64,000 nt of DNA from Desulfurispira natronophila. Its GTDB lineage: Bacteria; Chrysiogenota; Chrysiogenetes; Chrysiogenales; Chrysiogenaceae. The notes under the pieces are model-generated. The model did no database searches and was not told the DNA's origin. It worked only from the letters and a program-made list of their open reading frames with translations. Where the stretch lies: positions 62,001-126,000 of the forward strand of contig NZ_JACHID010000002.1 of NCBI RefSeq assembly GCF_014203025.1, given 5' to 3'. Shown in pieces: positions 17,385 to 25,036 of the stretch. Within the stretch, counting starts at the first letter, position 1, and every line of letters begins with the position of its first letter. The position numbers were made by a program, and so were the translations under genes.

Positions 17385-20300
17385 ATGAGCATCCGCGTCG
17401 CCATCCGTCACTGTACCACCTATACTTTCGATCGTGCTGTCAGCCTCTCCCCCCATATATTTCGCCTGCGACCGGCTCCCCATTGCCGAACGGCTATCGA
17501 GTCCTACTCCCTGCGGATTGAACCTGGCGATCACTTCTTCAACTGGGTACAGGATCCCTTTAGCAACTACCAGGCGCGGGTGGTATTCCCTGAAAAGACG
17601 CGCAAGCTTACCGTAGATGTAGAGCTTATAGGGGATATGACGCCAATTAACGCCTTTGACTTTTTTGTGGAGGAGTGTGCGACCCACTTTCCCTTTACCT
17701 ATGATGAGCAGCTGGCGCGGGAGCTGATGCCCTACCTGGAAATACGGGGGCATAACCCGCGCACTGATCAATGGGCCGAGGCTATTCGCCCCAGAGCCCC
17801 CATGGTGACGGTGGACTTTCTGGTAGAACTCAACCGGCAGCTTTACCAGGCCGTGGATTACACCATACGCATGGAGCCTGGGGTGCAGGCACCGGATGAG
17901 ACCCTGGACAAAGCCCTGGGTTCGTGTCGCGATTCCGCTTGGTTGCTGGTGCAGGTTGCCCGCCGCCTAGGCCTGGCAGCTCGTTTTGTCTCTGGCTATC
18001 TGGTGCAGCTGGTATCTGACGTCCCCTCCCTGGATGGCCCTTCTGGTCCCAGTGAGGATTTTACTGATCTGCACGCCTGGGCCGAAATCTATATTCCTGG
18101 CGCCGGCTGGATTGGCCTGGACCCCACTTCCGGACTCCTCACAGCCGAAGGCCATATTCCCCTGGCCGGCACCCCGGACCCATCCAGCGCCGCCCCGGTG
18201 GTGGGAACCAGTGATATATGCCAGACGGAGTTCCACTTCAGTAACACGGTGGAGCGCATTTATGAAACGCCGCGGGTCACCCGGCCCTACAGTGACCACC
18301 AGTGGCAGAAAATTGAGCAACTGGGATACGCGGTGGATCAGCAACTGGAAGAGATGGATGTGCGTTTAAGTATGGGAGGCGAACCTACTTTTGTTTCCAT
18401 CGACGACATGGACTCCCCCCAGTGGAATACAGCATCCGATGGCAAGCACAAACGCCAACTCTCGGCTGAGCTGGTGCGTCGCCTGCAGTCAACCTTTGCT
18501 CCCGGCGGCCTTCTCTACTACGGTCAGGGGAAGTGGTATCCCGGCGAGCCCTTGCCCCGCTGGCAAATGGCCTGCTTCTGGCGCAAGGATGGTCAGCCGG
18601 TCTGGCAGAATACCAGCTTGCTGGCTGACCCTTCTATTGAAGGCAGCACCACTGGCGAAGACGCCCAGCGCTTTATTTATGCTCTGGCAGAACACTTTAA
18701 TATTCCTGATGCCCATATTCAGCCAGCCTATGAGGACGTCTTTTACTACCTGTGGAAGGAGGGCACCCTGCCAGGTAATGTGGACCCTTTGCAGAGCAAT
18801 CTTAAGGACTCCCTGGAGCGCCAGTATCTGGCGGATCTGTTGAGCCGGGATATGGGAGAACCCACTGGCTTTGTGCTGCCACTGCGCTGGAATCACGACC
18901 GTCAGTGCTGGGAGAGCTCCGCCTGGAAGCTGCGCCGTCCCCATCTCTTCCTTATTCCCGGCGCATCGGCCATGGGATACCGCCTGCCCCTAGATTCCCT
19001 GGAGAAAATTCCCGAAGAGGATCACTATATCGACCATGGCATCTCGGCCCTAGATCAGCTAAACCCACTCCCACACGCAATTGCACCGCAAACCTGCCAG
19101 GCAAAGATTCCCCGTGCCGATATTGTGCGCTATGCCCTGTGTGCCGAGGTGCGTAACGGCCATTTGCATATTTTTCTGCCGCCCATTGTACGCCTTGAAG
19201 CCAGCCTGGAGTTTATGGCCGTGCTGGAAAAGATTGCCGCACAGACCGGCGTCCCCATTGTTATAGAGGGTTACGAATTGCCACGGGATCCGCGCCTGCA
19301 TAAATTGGCGGTTACACCTGACCCCGGTGTCATCGAGGTCAATATTCACCCATCTCATAGCTGGCAGGAGCTGGTAACCAATACAATGGATCTCTACGAG
19401 CAGGCCCGGCTGTGCCGTCTGGGCACGGAAAAGTTCATGCTTGATGGCCGCCACACGGGAACCGGTGGCGGTAACCATGTTACCCTGGGCGGCCCTACTC
19501 CCGCTGACAGTCCCCTGCTGCGCCGTCCCGATATATTGCGCAGTCTTATCACCTACTGGCAGAATCATCCGGCCCTGTCCTACCTTTTCAGTGGCATGTT
19601 TATTGGTCCCACCAGCCAGGCTCCCCGCATTGATGAGGGGCGGGATGACCGACTCTACGAGCTGGAAATAGCCTTCAACCAGATGCCGCAAAAAGGCGAA
19701 AAAGGCCCTTTGTGGATGGTGGACCGGGTTTTGCGTAACTTGCTGACGGATTTGACGGGAAATACCCACCGCAGTGAATTCTGTATTGACAAGCTCTATT
19801 CTCCCGACGGTCCCACTGGTCGCTTGGGTATTTTGGAGCTGAGGGCTTTTGAAATGCCTCCCCACAGCCGCATGTCCCTGGTGCAGATGTTGTTGGTACG
19901 TTCCTTGGTGGCCTGGTTTTGGCGTGAACCTTACCGGCGCCCCCTGATCCACTGGGGCACTGAGCTCCATGACAAGTTTATGCTGCCCCACTTTTTGCAC
20001 CGGGACATGCAAGAGGTGGTGGAGGACTTGAGACAAACTGGCTACGATTTTGATATTGCCTGGCTCGAGCCATTCTTCGAGTTCCGCTTCCCCTTTTACG
20101 GTGCGGTGTGCCTCAAGGATATCGAGCTGGAGCTGCGCATGGCCATAGAGCCGTGGCACGTGCTGGGGGAAGAGTTAAGCAGTGCGGGGAGCGCTCGCTA
20201 TGTGGACTCATCAGTGGAGCGACTGCAGATCAAGTTGAGTAACCTCTGCGATACCCGCTACCTGGTAACGTGTAATGGGTATCCGGTGCCCTTGCACCCC

Positions 20301-20747
20301 ACGGGAACCCGGGGCGAGTATGTGGCAGGGATACGTTATCAGGCGTGGCAGCCCCACTCATCATTGCACCCTACCATCGGCATCCACTCGCCCTTGACCT
20401 TTGATATTGTGGATACGTGGAATCAGCGCTCCATTGGCGGATGTGTCTACCACGTCAGCCATCCCGGTGGACGGAGTTACGAGACGTTGCCGGTGAATGA
20501 GTACGAAGCTCAATCGCGTCGCATCAACCGCTTTTGGGATATGGGACACACGCCGGGAGTGCGGGAGGATGTCTTCCAGGCCCCAGCGACAGGCCCGGTT
20601 ACCCAGAGGGTCTTTACCGCCCACACCCGGTCTGAGGACGATAAGGTCAACGTGCTTTCTTTGGAAAAAAACCGTGACTTTCCCCATACTCTGGATTTAC
20701 GCCGGGTAAGCGATAACAGTATATTGAGGCGGGAGCAAAAGAAATAG
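17385..20747 (+). CDS. Transglutaminase-DUF2126 (putative amidoligase) fusion
   Basis: 1120 residues. Residues 1-100 are the bacterial transglutaminase N-terminal domain. The papain-like core has the triad Cys181 (GSCRDSAW), His230 (DLHAWAE) and Asp246 (LDPTSG). From about residue 330 the DUF2126 region begins with RLSMGGEPTF and contains GTGGGNHVTLGG and LTYWQNHPALSYLFSG-type blocks. DUF2126 has been proposed to be a glutamine-synthetase-fold COOH-NH2 ligase, so one chain would pair a peptide-cleaving or transferring domain with a ligase. Family members usually sit with circularly permuted ATP-grasp and alpha-E genes; none is next to this one. TTGGAGG precedes ATG 17385. Confidence 0.9.
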   Translation: MSIRVAIRHCTTYTFDRAVSLSPHIFRLRPAPHCRTAIESYSLRIEPGDHFFNWVQDPFSNYQARVVFPEKTRKLTVDVELIGDMTPINAFDFFVEECATHFPFTYDEQLARELMPYLEIRGHNPRTDQWAEAIRPRAPMVTVDFLVELNRQLYQAVDYTIRMEPGVQAPDETLDKALGSCRDSAWLLVQVARRLGLAARFVSGYLVQLVSDVPSLDGPSGPSEDFTDLHAWAEIYIPGAGWIGLDPTSGLLTAEGHIPLAGTPDPSSAAPVVGTSDICQTEFHFSNTVERIYETPRVTRPYSDHQWQKIEQLGYAVDQQLEEMDVRLSMGGEPTFVSIDDMDSPQWNTASDGKHKRQLSAELVRRLQSTFAPGGLLYYGQGKWYPGEPLPRWQMACFWRKDGQPVWQNTSLLADPSIEGSTTGEDAQRFIYALAEHFNIPDAHIQPAYEDVFYYLWKEGTLPGNVDPLQSNLKDSLERQYLADLLSRDMGEPTGFVLPLRWNHDRQCWESSAWKLRRPHLFLIPGASAMGYRLPLDSLEKIPEEDHYIDHGISALDQLNPLPHAIAPQTCQAKIPRADIVRYALCAEVRNGHLHIFLPPIVRLEASLEFMAVLEKIAAQTGVPIVIEGYELPRDPRLHKLAVTPDPGVIEVNIHPSHSWQELVTNTMDLYEQARLCRLGTEKFMLDGRHTGTGGGNHVTLGGPTPADSPLLRRPDILRSLITYWQNHPALSYLFSGMFIGPTSQAPRIDEGRDDRLYELEIAFNQMPQKGEKGPLWMVDRVLRNLLTDLTGNTHRSEFCIDKLYSPDGPTGRLGILELRAFEMPPHSRMSLVQMLLVRSLVAWFWREPYRRPLIHWGTELHDKFMLPHFLHRDMQEVVEDLRQTGYDFDIAWLEPFFEFRFPFYGAVCLKDIELELRMAIEPWHVLGEELSSAGSARYVDSSVERLQIKLSNLCDTRYLVTCNGYPVPLHPTGTRGEYVAGIRYQAWQPHSSLHPTIGIHSPLTFDIVDTWNQRSIGGCVYHVSHPGGRSYETLPVNEYEAQSRRINRFWDMGHTPGVREDVFQAPATGPVTQRVFTAHTRSEDDKVNVLSLEKNRDFPHTLDLRRVSDNSILRREQKK

Positions 20748-20872
20748 CGCAAGGTCTTTGTTCGTATTGCCTGGTAATTGCTTATGGCTTTTTGTCATGG
20801 CGGGCAGGAAAAAATTCTTGCCCAACCTTTTGGTGGTAGCAGTGTCGCCAACAGGTCCTCGTTGCCCGGATT

Positions 20873-20900
20873 TCCGGCAGATATATTATTTTCTGCCGGA
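20873..20900. repeat. Inverted repeat hairpin
   Basis: TCCGGCAG (20873-20880) is followed by 12 A/T-rich bases and CTGCCGGA (20893-20900), a perfect 8-base stem. No T-run follows, so it may be a regulator site or a weak terminator for the upstream gene. Confidence 0.5.
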
Positions 20901-20947
20901 TAGTGAAAAAATCTCTTGAAAAACTTGTCAAGGGGGACATACTAGTA

Positions 20948-20972
20948 CAGTGAGTACAGCAGGTACTCACTG
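20948..20972. promoter_or_regulatory. Operator-like palindrome
   Basis: CAGTGAGTAC (20948-20957), spacer AGCAG, then GTACTCACTG (20963-20972): a perfect 10-base dyad. TTGTCA lies about 20 bases upstream (20926-20931), so the dyad covers the place of a -10 region, as a repressor operator would. A GGAGG ribosome site follows at 20985-20989. Confidence 0.55.
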
Positions 20973-20996
20973 ATTTTGCTCAGCGGAGGTAAGGTT

Positions 20997-21131
20997 ATTG
21001 CGTATGAAGACCTCTATTCCACAACCTCTCGCAAATGGCGCCACCTCAAGGATCCGCGTATGAAGCGTCGGAACAAGGTAACGGGACCAGCCCGAGTGAG
21101 CGCCGAAGCCAAAGGACTCATCAAGCAGTAG
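20997..21131 (+). CDS. Candidate small gene, start uncertain
   Basis: After GGAGGTAAGG (20985-20994), an open frame gives a basic peptide of about 44 residues (AYEDLYSTTSRKWRHL..., ending KGLIKQ) with a stop at 21129-21131. In this frame the codon at the right distance is ATT (20997), a rare start. A TTG one base later (20998) opens a different frame of 21 codons that stops in a TATGA overlapping an ATG (21060) of the long frame. Either a rare start, coupled translation or a chance frame explains this. I do not recognise the product. Confidence 0.3.
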   Translation: MAYEDLYSTTSRKWRHLKDPRMKRRNKVTGPARVSAEAKGLIKQ

Positions 21132-21179
21132 CGACATTGTCAAGGCATATGGAAATGGCTAGCCAACTGATGAGTCCTT
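21112..21179. repeat. 12-base inverted repeat
   Basis: AAGGACTCATCA (21112-21123) and TGATGAGTCCTT (21168-21179) are perfect reverse complements separated by 44 bases. The left arm overlaps the end of the candidate small gene. The purpose is unknown; the arms could mark an element end or a long-range RNA stem. Confidence 0.5.
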
Positions 21180-21221
21180 GGTGTTTCAAGTCTGTTTTGC
21201 ATGCAAAGCGCAACTTTCCAT

Positions 21222-21719
21222 TCAATCAAATGAATAGCTTTTTTTCCAATTCAGCCACCCTGCCATCAGGGTGGCTATATCATTTTTAGCCCAAAGCCCG
21301 TACTCATAGTCCAACTCCCGTTGGTGGTCACTGGTCCAGACGGTCAGGTACAGCAGCGTGCCATGTTCCAACAACCATCGGCGCTGGCTTTCCAGCTCAG
21401 AAATTCCTGTTGCCTGACTCAAGGATTGAATGTAATCAGAGCCTGGCTCTATTGTTCCTGGCTTTTGAATAATCAACACCCCCGCATTTTCACGAACGTT
21501 TTTGTCCAGTGTTTTCCAGCATAAACCAGCATCTGCGTCGTATTCACGCAACATATGCCGCAGGGGCCGACTGATCCCAGCCAGTTTTTCCCGTCGGGAT
21601 GGCAGGTGCTCCTGAAGCGGCCCCTCTGCCACAAGGTACTCATTCAGCAGTGACTCCAGCCAGGGGTGGCGGCTCAGCAGGCCCGGTGGTTGTTTTCGAC
21701 GCAGCAGCGAGCCTAGCAA
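21222..21719 (-). CDS. Unknown 165-residue protein downstream of ParA
   Basis: I do not recognise this protein. It starts at TTG 21719 inside the parA stop codon, after GGAGGAG, so it is coupled to parA. The N-terminus is basic (RRKQPPG), a run in the middle reads GVLIIQKPGTIEPGSDYIQ, and the C-terminal half is rich in Trp and Tyr (WLLEHGTLLYLTVW). No membrane segment or signal peptide. A position downstream of ParA is where a ParB or adaptor would be, but I see no ParB motif or helix-turn-helix. A hairpin (21254-21275) lies inside its last codons. Confidence 0.65.
   Translation of the reverse strand: MLGSLLRRKQPPGLLSRHPWLESLLNEYLVAEGPLQEHLPSRREKLAGISRPLRHMLREYDADAGLCWKTLDKNVRENAGVLIIQKPGTIEPGSDYIQSLSQATGISELESQRRWLLEHGTLLYLTVWTSDHQRELDYEYGLWAKNDIATLMAGWLNWKKSYSFD
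21254..21275. terminator. Strong hairpin within the 3' end of the ParA-linked gene
   Basis: GCCACCCTG (21254-21262), CCAT, CAGGGTGGC (21267-21275): a perfect 9-base stem. On the plus strand TATATCATTTTT follows, so it could stop plus-strand transcripts from the 21.0 kb region, while on the minus strand it is coding. Confidence 0.5.
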
Positions 21720-22585
21720 GGTGGCTCCTCCAATCTCTCAATAATCTCAGCCATCAGGGCCTCGTAAAGGACGGCAAATTGATGGCTGTATTTGTTGCGG
21801 AAGGACTTGGGATTCAATTCTGGTTCAGTGGATTCGGCAATACGGGTCGAATTAGGGATAATCGTGGCAAATGGACGGGGGAGATAGCGGGAGGCTCCCT
21901 CTCCAGCGGCAGCACGCTCAACCGTGATGCGGTGCTGCTCTATTTGCTTGCGGTACAGGCTCCACAAGGTTCCCAGAGGGCGAATCTTGTATCCCCCTTT
22001 GCGAACTCGATCACTGAGATGCATGGCACCGCGTACAGACAGGCGATCGGGAATAACCGGAACAATGTAGGCATCGCAGACAGCCAGAAAAAACTTCACC
22101 TGCAAGGCCGCCAGGCTGGGAGGACAATCGACAATAGTGAAGTCAAAGTTGTCATCCAACCATCGTCGCACCAAAGCCTTGCGGCATCCCCACTTGCGGG
22201 TGAACTCCCGATTGGTTTTGTGGCCTCGACGTGCCTTGGCCATGTTAGTCTGAAAGTCGTCAATACGCACGGAGCAAGGCAGAACACTGAGGTTGTCCAG
22301 CCCACCGGCGATGTTTGAGCCTTGGCGGGTAATATAGGCATCCAGTTGCTCAGCGTGGAATTCATCATTGAGAAGTGTTGCCAGCAGGTCGTGAAGGGTA
22401 GAGCAGCGCTGCTCCACTTCCAACTGACGGCGGGCCCCCAGGAGTAGTTCCCCGGCCATGCACTGATGATCGGCATCTATCAGCAGGGTTCGATAGCCAG
22501 CCGAGGCCATGCACTCTGCCATGGCTACCGCATTGGTAGTTTTGGCGACTCCGCCCTTAAGATTAATGAACATGAAAACTGCCAT
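21713..22585 (-). CDS. ParA/MinD-family ATPase (orphan)
   Basis: 290 residues from ATG 22585, which has GGAG 5 bases upstream. The deviant Walker A KGGVAKTT lies at residues 10-17, then TLLIDADHQC and the Walker B-like FTIVDCPPSL. This is the ParA family that forms ATP-dependent dimers on DNA to move plasmids, chromosomes or protein cargos. There is no parB beside it and no replication gene. The linked TTG-started gene and the palindromes upstream suggest a self-contained accessory unit, possibly of plasmid or integrated-element origin. A positioning role for a cargo is equally possible. Confidence 0.85.
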   Translation of the reverse strand: MAVFMFINLKGGVAKTTNAVAMAECMASAGYRTLLIDADHQCMAGELLLGARRQLEVEQRCSTLHDLLATLLNDEFHAEQLDAYITRQGSNIAGGLDNLSVLPCSVRIDDFQTNMAKARRGHKTNREFTRKWGCRKALVRRWLDDNFDFTIVDCPPSLAALQVKFFLAVCDAYIVPVIPDRLSVRGAMHLSDRVRKGGYKIRPLGTLWSLYRKQIEQHRITVERAAAGEGASRYLPRPFATIIPNSTRIAESTEPELNPKSFRNKYSHQFAVLYEALMAEIIERLEEPPC

Positions 22586-22793
22586 GGCGACTCCAGGGAG
22601 TGGTATGAGTTCAGGCAACCATGTATGATACTATCTATTCACATAGAGGGATGCAACTGGAACTTCCCAGCATTTGCTCTGTCGATGGAGGCAGTACCAG
22701 ATTATCCATACTGTCCCTGCTTTACAACAACAGAGTAGGGAGGTCAGTAAAACGGTAATTGTTTCGGAAAATAGGAATTCAAGGAGGTTAAGC

Positions 22794-23108
22794 ATGTCCG
22801 CCATAGTCGTTTACATCACTGCTGGCAGTCGCGAAGAGGCACGTGCCATCGGCAAAGTTTTGGTGGAGGAGCGCCTGGCCGCTTGTGTGAACATTCTGGG
22901 GGAAATTGAGTCCATGTACTGGTGGGAAGGAGAAGCCCAGCGTGACCAGGAGATTTCCCTTATTGCTAAAACGCGCAGTGATCTCTTTGCACAACTCAAT
23001 CAAAGAGTTGCAGAAGTGCACAGTTACGACTGTCCTTGTATTGTGAGCCTGCCTATAAGCGATGTTAATCCTCCTTTTCTGCAGTGGATTGAGGAGCAGA
23101 CCCGGTGA
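22794..23108 (+). CDS. cutA: Divalent-cation tolerance protein CutA
   Basis: A 104-residue cytosolic trimeric protein with the PII-like fold. Signatures are VVYITAGSREEARAIGKVLVEERLAACVN, then YWWEGEAQRDQEISLIAKT and HSYDCPCIVSLPI. ATG 22794 is set by a near-ideal AAGGAGGTTAAGC. The physiological role is uncertain despite the link to copper tolerance. Its stop overlaps the photolyase GTG start. Confidence 0.95.
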   Translation: MSAIVVYITAGSREEARAIGKVLVEERLAACVNILGEIESMYWWEGEAQRDQEISLIAKTRSDLFAQLNQRVAEVHSYDCPCIVSLPISDVNPPFLQWIEEQTR

Positions 23109-24514
23109 ATCTGGTTTGGCTGCGCAGTGATCTGCGCGTGCAGGATAATCCGGCCCTTTTTTATGCCATGGAACGAGGGAGCACCGTGGCTGTTTACTGC
23201 CACTGCCCCAGGCAGTGGCAGCAGCATCAGGTAGGTGCCAATCAACAAAGCTTTATCCGGCGTCAACTGGCAAGTTTGCAGGACCGGCTGATAAGACTCA
23301 ACCTCCCCCTCTTTGTTCTCGAGGTTCCCGATTTTTCGGCTGTGCCGAAGGCCATCAAGGAGCTGGCTACTGATCTGAAAATAAGGCAGCTGCACTTCAA
23401 TGACGAGTACCCGGTCAACGAACGCCGTCGGGACCAGAGCGTATCCGAGTGTCTGCAGGAAATGGGAATTGAGGTGCACCGCTATACGGATCGCGTAATT
23501 TCAACTCCTGGCTCACTTTTGACGGGAGCTGGCGAGTTCTACAAAGTTTTCACTCCCTTTGCCAGGACCTGGCGCTCCAGGGAGTTGGAGCAGCTTTCAC
23601 TACCACTGCCGGCGCCGACACCCCAATCTGCACTGAACATCTCCACTCCCCCTGATTGGCTCAATACCCCTAAAGCTGATACCGGTAACCACATAGCCCA
23701 ATTGTGGCCAGCGGGTGAAGACGAAGCCCAGCGGCGCCTGACCCAGTTTCTCGACGGTCCAGTACTTGACTATCAGGCGCAGCGTGACTATCCCGCTTGC
23801 GATGCTACCAGTCGACTGTCACCTTACCTGGCCCACGGTGTTTTGTCGGTTCGCCACTGCCTTTACCATGCCCTGCAGAAAATGGAGCAGGTCTCGGGAG
23901 CGCAACAGGAGGGAGTCTGGTGCTGGATCAATGAGCTGATATGGCGTGAGTTTTATACCCATATCTTGGTTGGTTATCCACGGGTCAGCATGAATCGGGC
24001 ATTTCAGCAGCACACCGAAGCCCTGCCGTGGCGCAATGATCCGGATGGTTTTGCCGCATGGTGTGAGGGTCGCACCGGCTTTCCACTGGTAGATGCCGCC
24101 ATGGCTCAGTTGCACCAGACCGGTTGGATGCACAATCGCCTGCGCATGGTGTGTGCCATGTTTCTGACCAAAAATCTTTTTATCCACTGGCGTTGGGGCG
24201 AAGACTACTTCATGCAGCATCTTATCGACGGCGATCTGGCAGCCAACAATGGTGGCTGGCAGTGGGCGGCCTCCACCGGTACCGATGCAGCGCCCTACTT
24301 TCGCATGTTTCACCCCACCACCCAATCAAAGCGCTTTGATCCCCGTGGCAAATTTTTACGACACTACCTGCCACAGTTGGCTCACCTCAGTGATCAGTAC
24401 ATTCACGAGCCCTGGCATCGGCGCAATCCCGTACTGCCCAAGGACTACCCACAGCCCATAGTGGATCACCGCGAAAGTCGCCAGCGGGTCCTGGCAGCTT
24501 TTAAGAAGTGGTAA
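23105..24514 (+). CDS. phr: Deoxyribodipyrimidine photolyase (cryptochrome/photolyase family)
   Basis: A 469-residue flavoprotein that repairs cyclobutane pyrimidine dimers with light. The N-terminal antenna domain begins MNLVWLRSDLRVQDNPAL. The FAD-binding helical domain contains ATSRLSPYLAHGVLS, WINELIWREFY, TGFPLVDAAM and WRWGEDYFMQHLIDGDLAANNGGWQW, the class I CPD pattern. The GTG start overlaps the cutA stop (GTGA). It suggests exposure to light or UV at least part of the time. Confidence 0.96.
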   Translation: MNLVWLRSDLRVQDNPALFYAMERGSTVAVYCHCPRQWQQHQVGANQQSFIRRQLASLQDRLIRLNLPLFVLEVPDFSAVPKAIKELATDLKIRQLHFNDEYPVNERRRDQSVSECLQEMGIEVHRYTDRVISTPGSLLTGAGEFYKVFTPFARTWRSRELEQLSLPLPAPTPQSALNISTPPDWLNTPKADTGNHIAQLWPAGEDEAQRRLTQFLDGPVLDYQAQRDYPACDATSRLSPYLAHGVLSVRHCLYHALQKMEQVSGAQQEGVWCWINELIWREFYTHILVGYPRVSMNRAFQQHTEALPWRNDPDGFAAWCEGRTGFPLVDAAMAQLHQTGWMHNRLRMVCAMFLTKNLFIHWRWGEDYFMQHLIDGDLAANNGGWQWAASTGTDAAPYFRMFHPTTQSKRFDPRGKFLRHYLPQLAHLSDQYIHEPWHRRNPVLPKDYPQPIVDHRESRQRVLAAFKKW

Positions 24515-24530
24515 TTCCCACCGGACTTAG

Positions 24531-24680
24531 CTGCTTGCTGAAATACGCTCAATCGACAAGCAAATGAATAAACCTTCAGATGCAAGGCGCTCGCAGAGCA
24601 AGAAATGAGGCGTACTTGAAGTACGTCGCAGTGACGAGCGACAGCGAGCAACACCGCAGATGGAGGTTTTTTAGCAGTCT
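24531..24680. repeat. Dispersed repeat element, copy 1 (longest)
   Basis: About 150 bases between two convergent genes. The left end is CTGCTTGCTGAAA with AAACCTTCAGATGCAAGGCGCTCG; the right end is CGCAGATGGAGGTTTTTTAGCAG, so the ends are imperfect inverted repeats. The centre has a GCGTACTTGAAGTACG hairpin. Related sequences are at 41.1, 50.6 and 57.06 kb. The GGAGGTTTTTT side may terminate the photolyase transcript. Confidence 0.75.
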
Positions 24681-24681
24681 G

Positions 24682-25035
24682 TTAGGGCTGTGGTTGATCC
24701 GTGGCTTCAGGAATGTACGTCAGGGCCTTGACCGCCTGGGTCATATAAATAAATCCTTTGCCGGGAAGATGGAGTTTTCCTGCTTCGGCCATGGCATGAA
24801 ATACGGCGTCAGCGCGGGAGGGATGAACCCCAATTTCAATAATCTCTTTTTCCGGCTGAATGGCGATGCCAAGCAACCCCAGCCGCTCCCGAATGCCTGT
24901 GCCTCGGGCAAAGGAGATAGTAGCCGCTTTTGCTCCCGCTTTTTTGGCTGCTTCTACCACATCGTCGGCTGCGCCTCGTTCCACAATGCACGTAATAATC
25001 ATTACATCGATAGTATACTTTTGCATATCCCACAT
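24682..25035 (-). CDS. PII-like signalling protein linked to DUF1538
   Basis: A 117-residue protein with a PII ferredoxin-like repeat: YTIDVMIITCIVERGAADDVVEAAKKAGAKAATISFARG, then KEIIEIGVHPSRADAVFHAM. The T-loop is short (GTGIRERLG) and lacks the uridylylated Tyr of GlnB/GlnK, so it is a variant. It starts 1 base after the DUF1538 stop with AAAGGAG upstream, and an alternative ATG exists at 25026. By analogy with GlnK-AmtB it may gate the membrane protein in response to a nucleotide. That is inference. Confidence 0.85.
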   Translation of the reverse strand: MWDMQKYTIDVMIITCIVERGAADDVVEAAKKAGAKAATISFARGTGIRERLGLLGIAIQPEKEIIEIGVHPSRADAVFHAMAEAGKLHLPGKGFIYMTQAVKALTYIPEATDQPQP

Positions 25036-25036
25036 T

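Larger units (their letters stand above)
20748..21221. other. 474-base region with hairpins and operator-like palindromes
   Basis: No long gene. It holds a TCCGGCAG...CTGCCGGA hairpin (20873-20900), a perfect 10-base palindrome (20948-20972), a possible small coding frame near 20997-21131, and a 12-base inverted repeat (21112-21123/21168-21179). This is much denser structure than in other gaps of the window. Confidence 0.6.

Noticed and set aside
19059-20159. 366-codon minus-strand frame inside the DUF2126 gene
   Set aside because: It is antisense to a strongly conserved protein and shows no motif of its own.
21599-22318. 239-codon plus-strand frame opposite parA
   Set aside because: It lies entirely antisense to the clear ParA and 165-residue genes and has no domain.
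22794-24680. CRISPR array or phage signals
   Set aside because: I looked for regularly spaced short repeats and integrase or capsid genes across the window and found none. The repeats present are dispersed intergenic elements.
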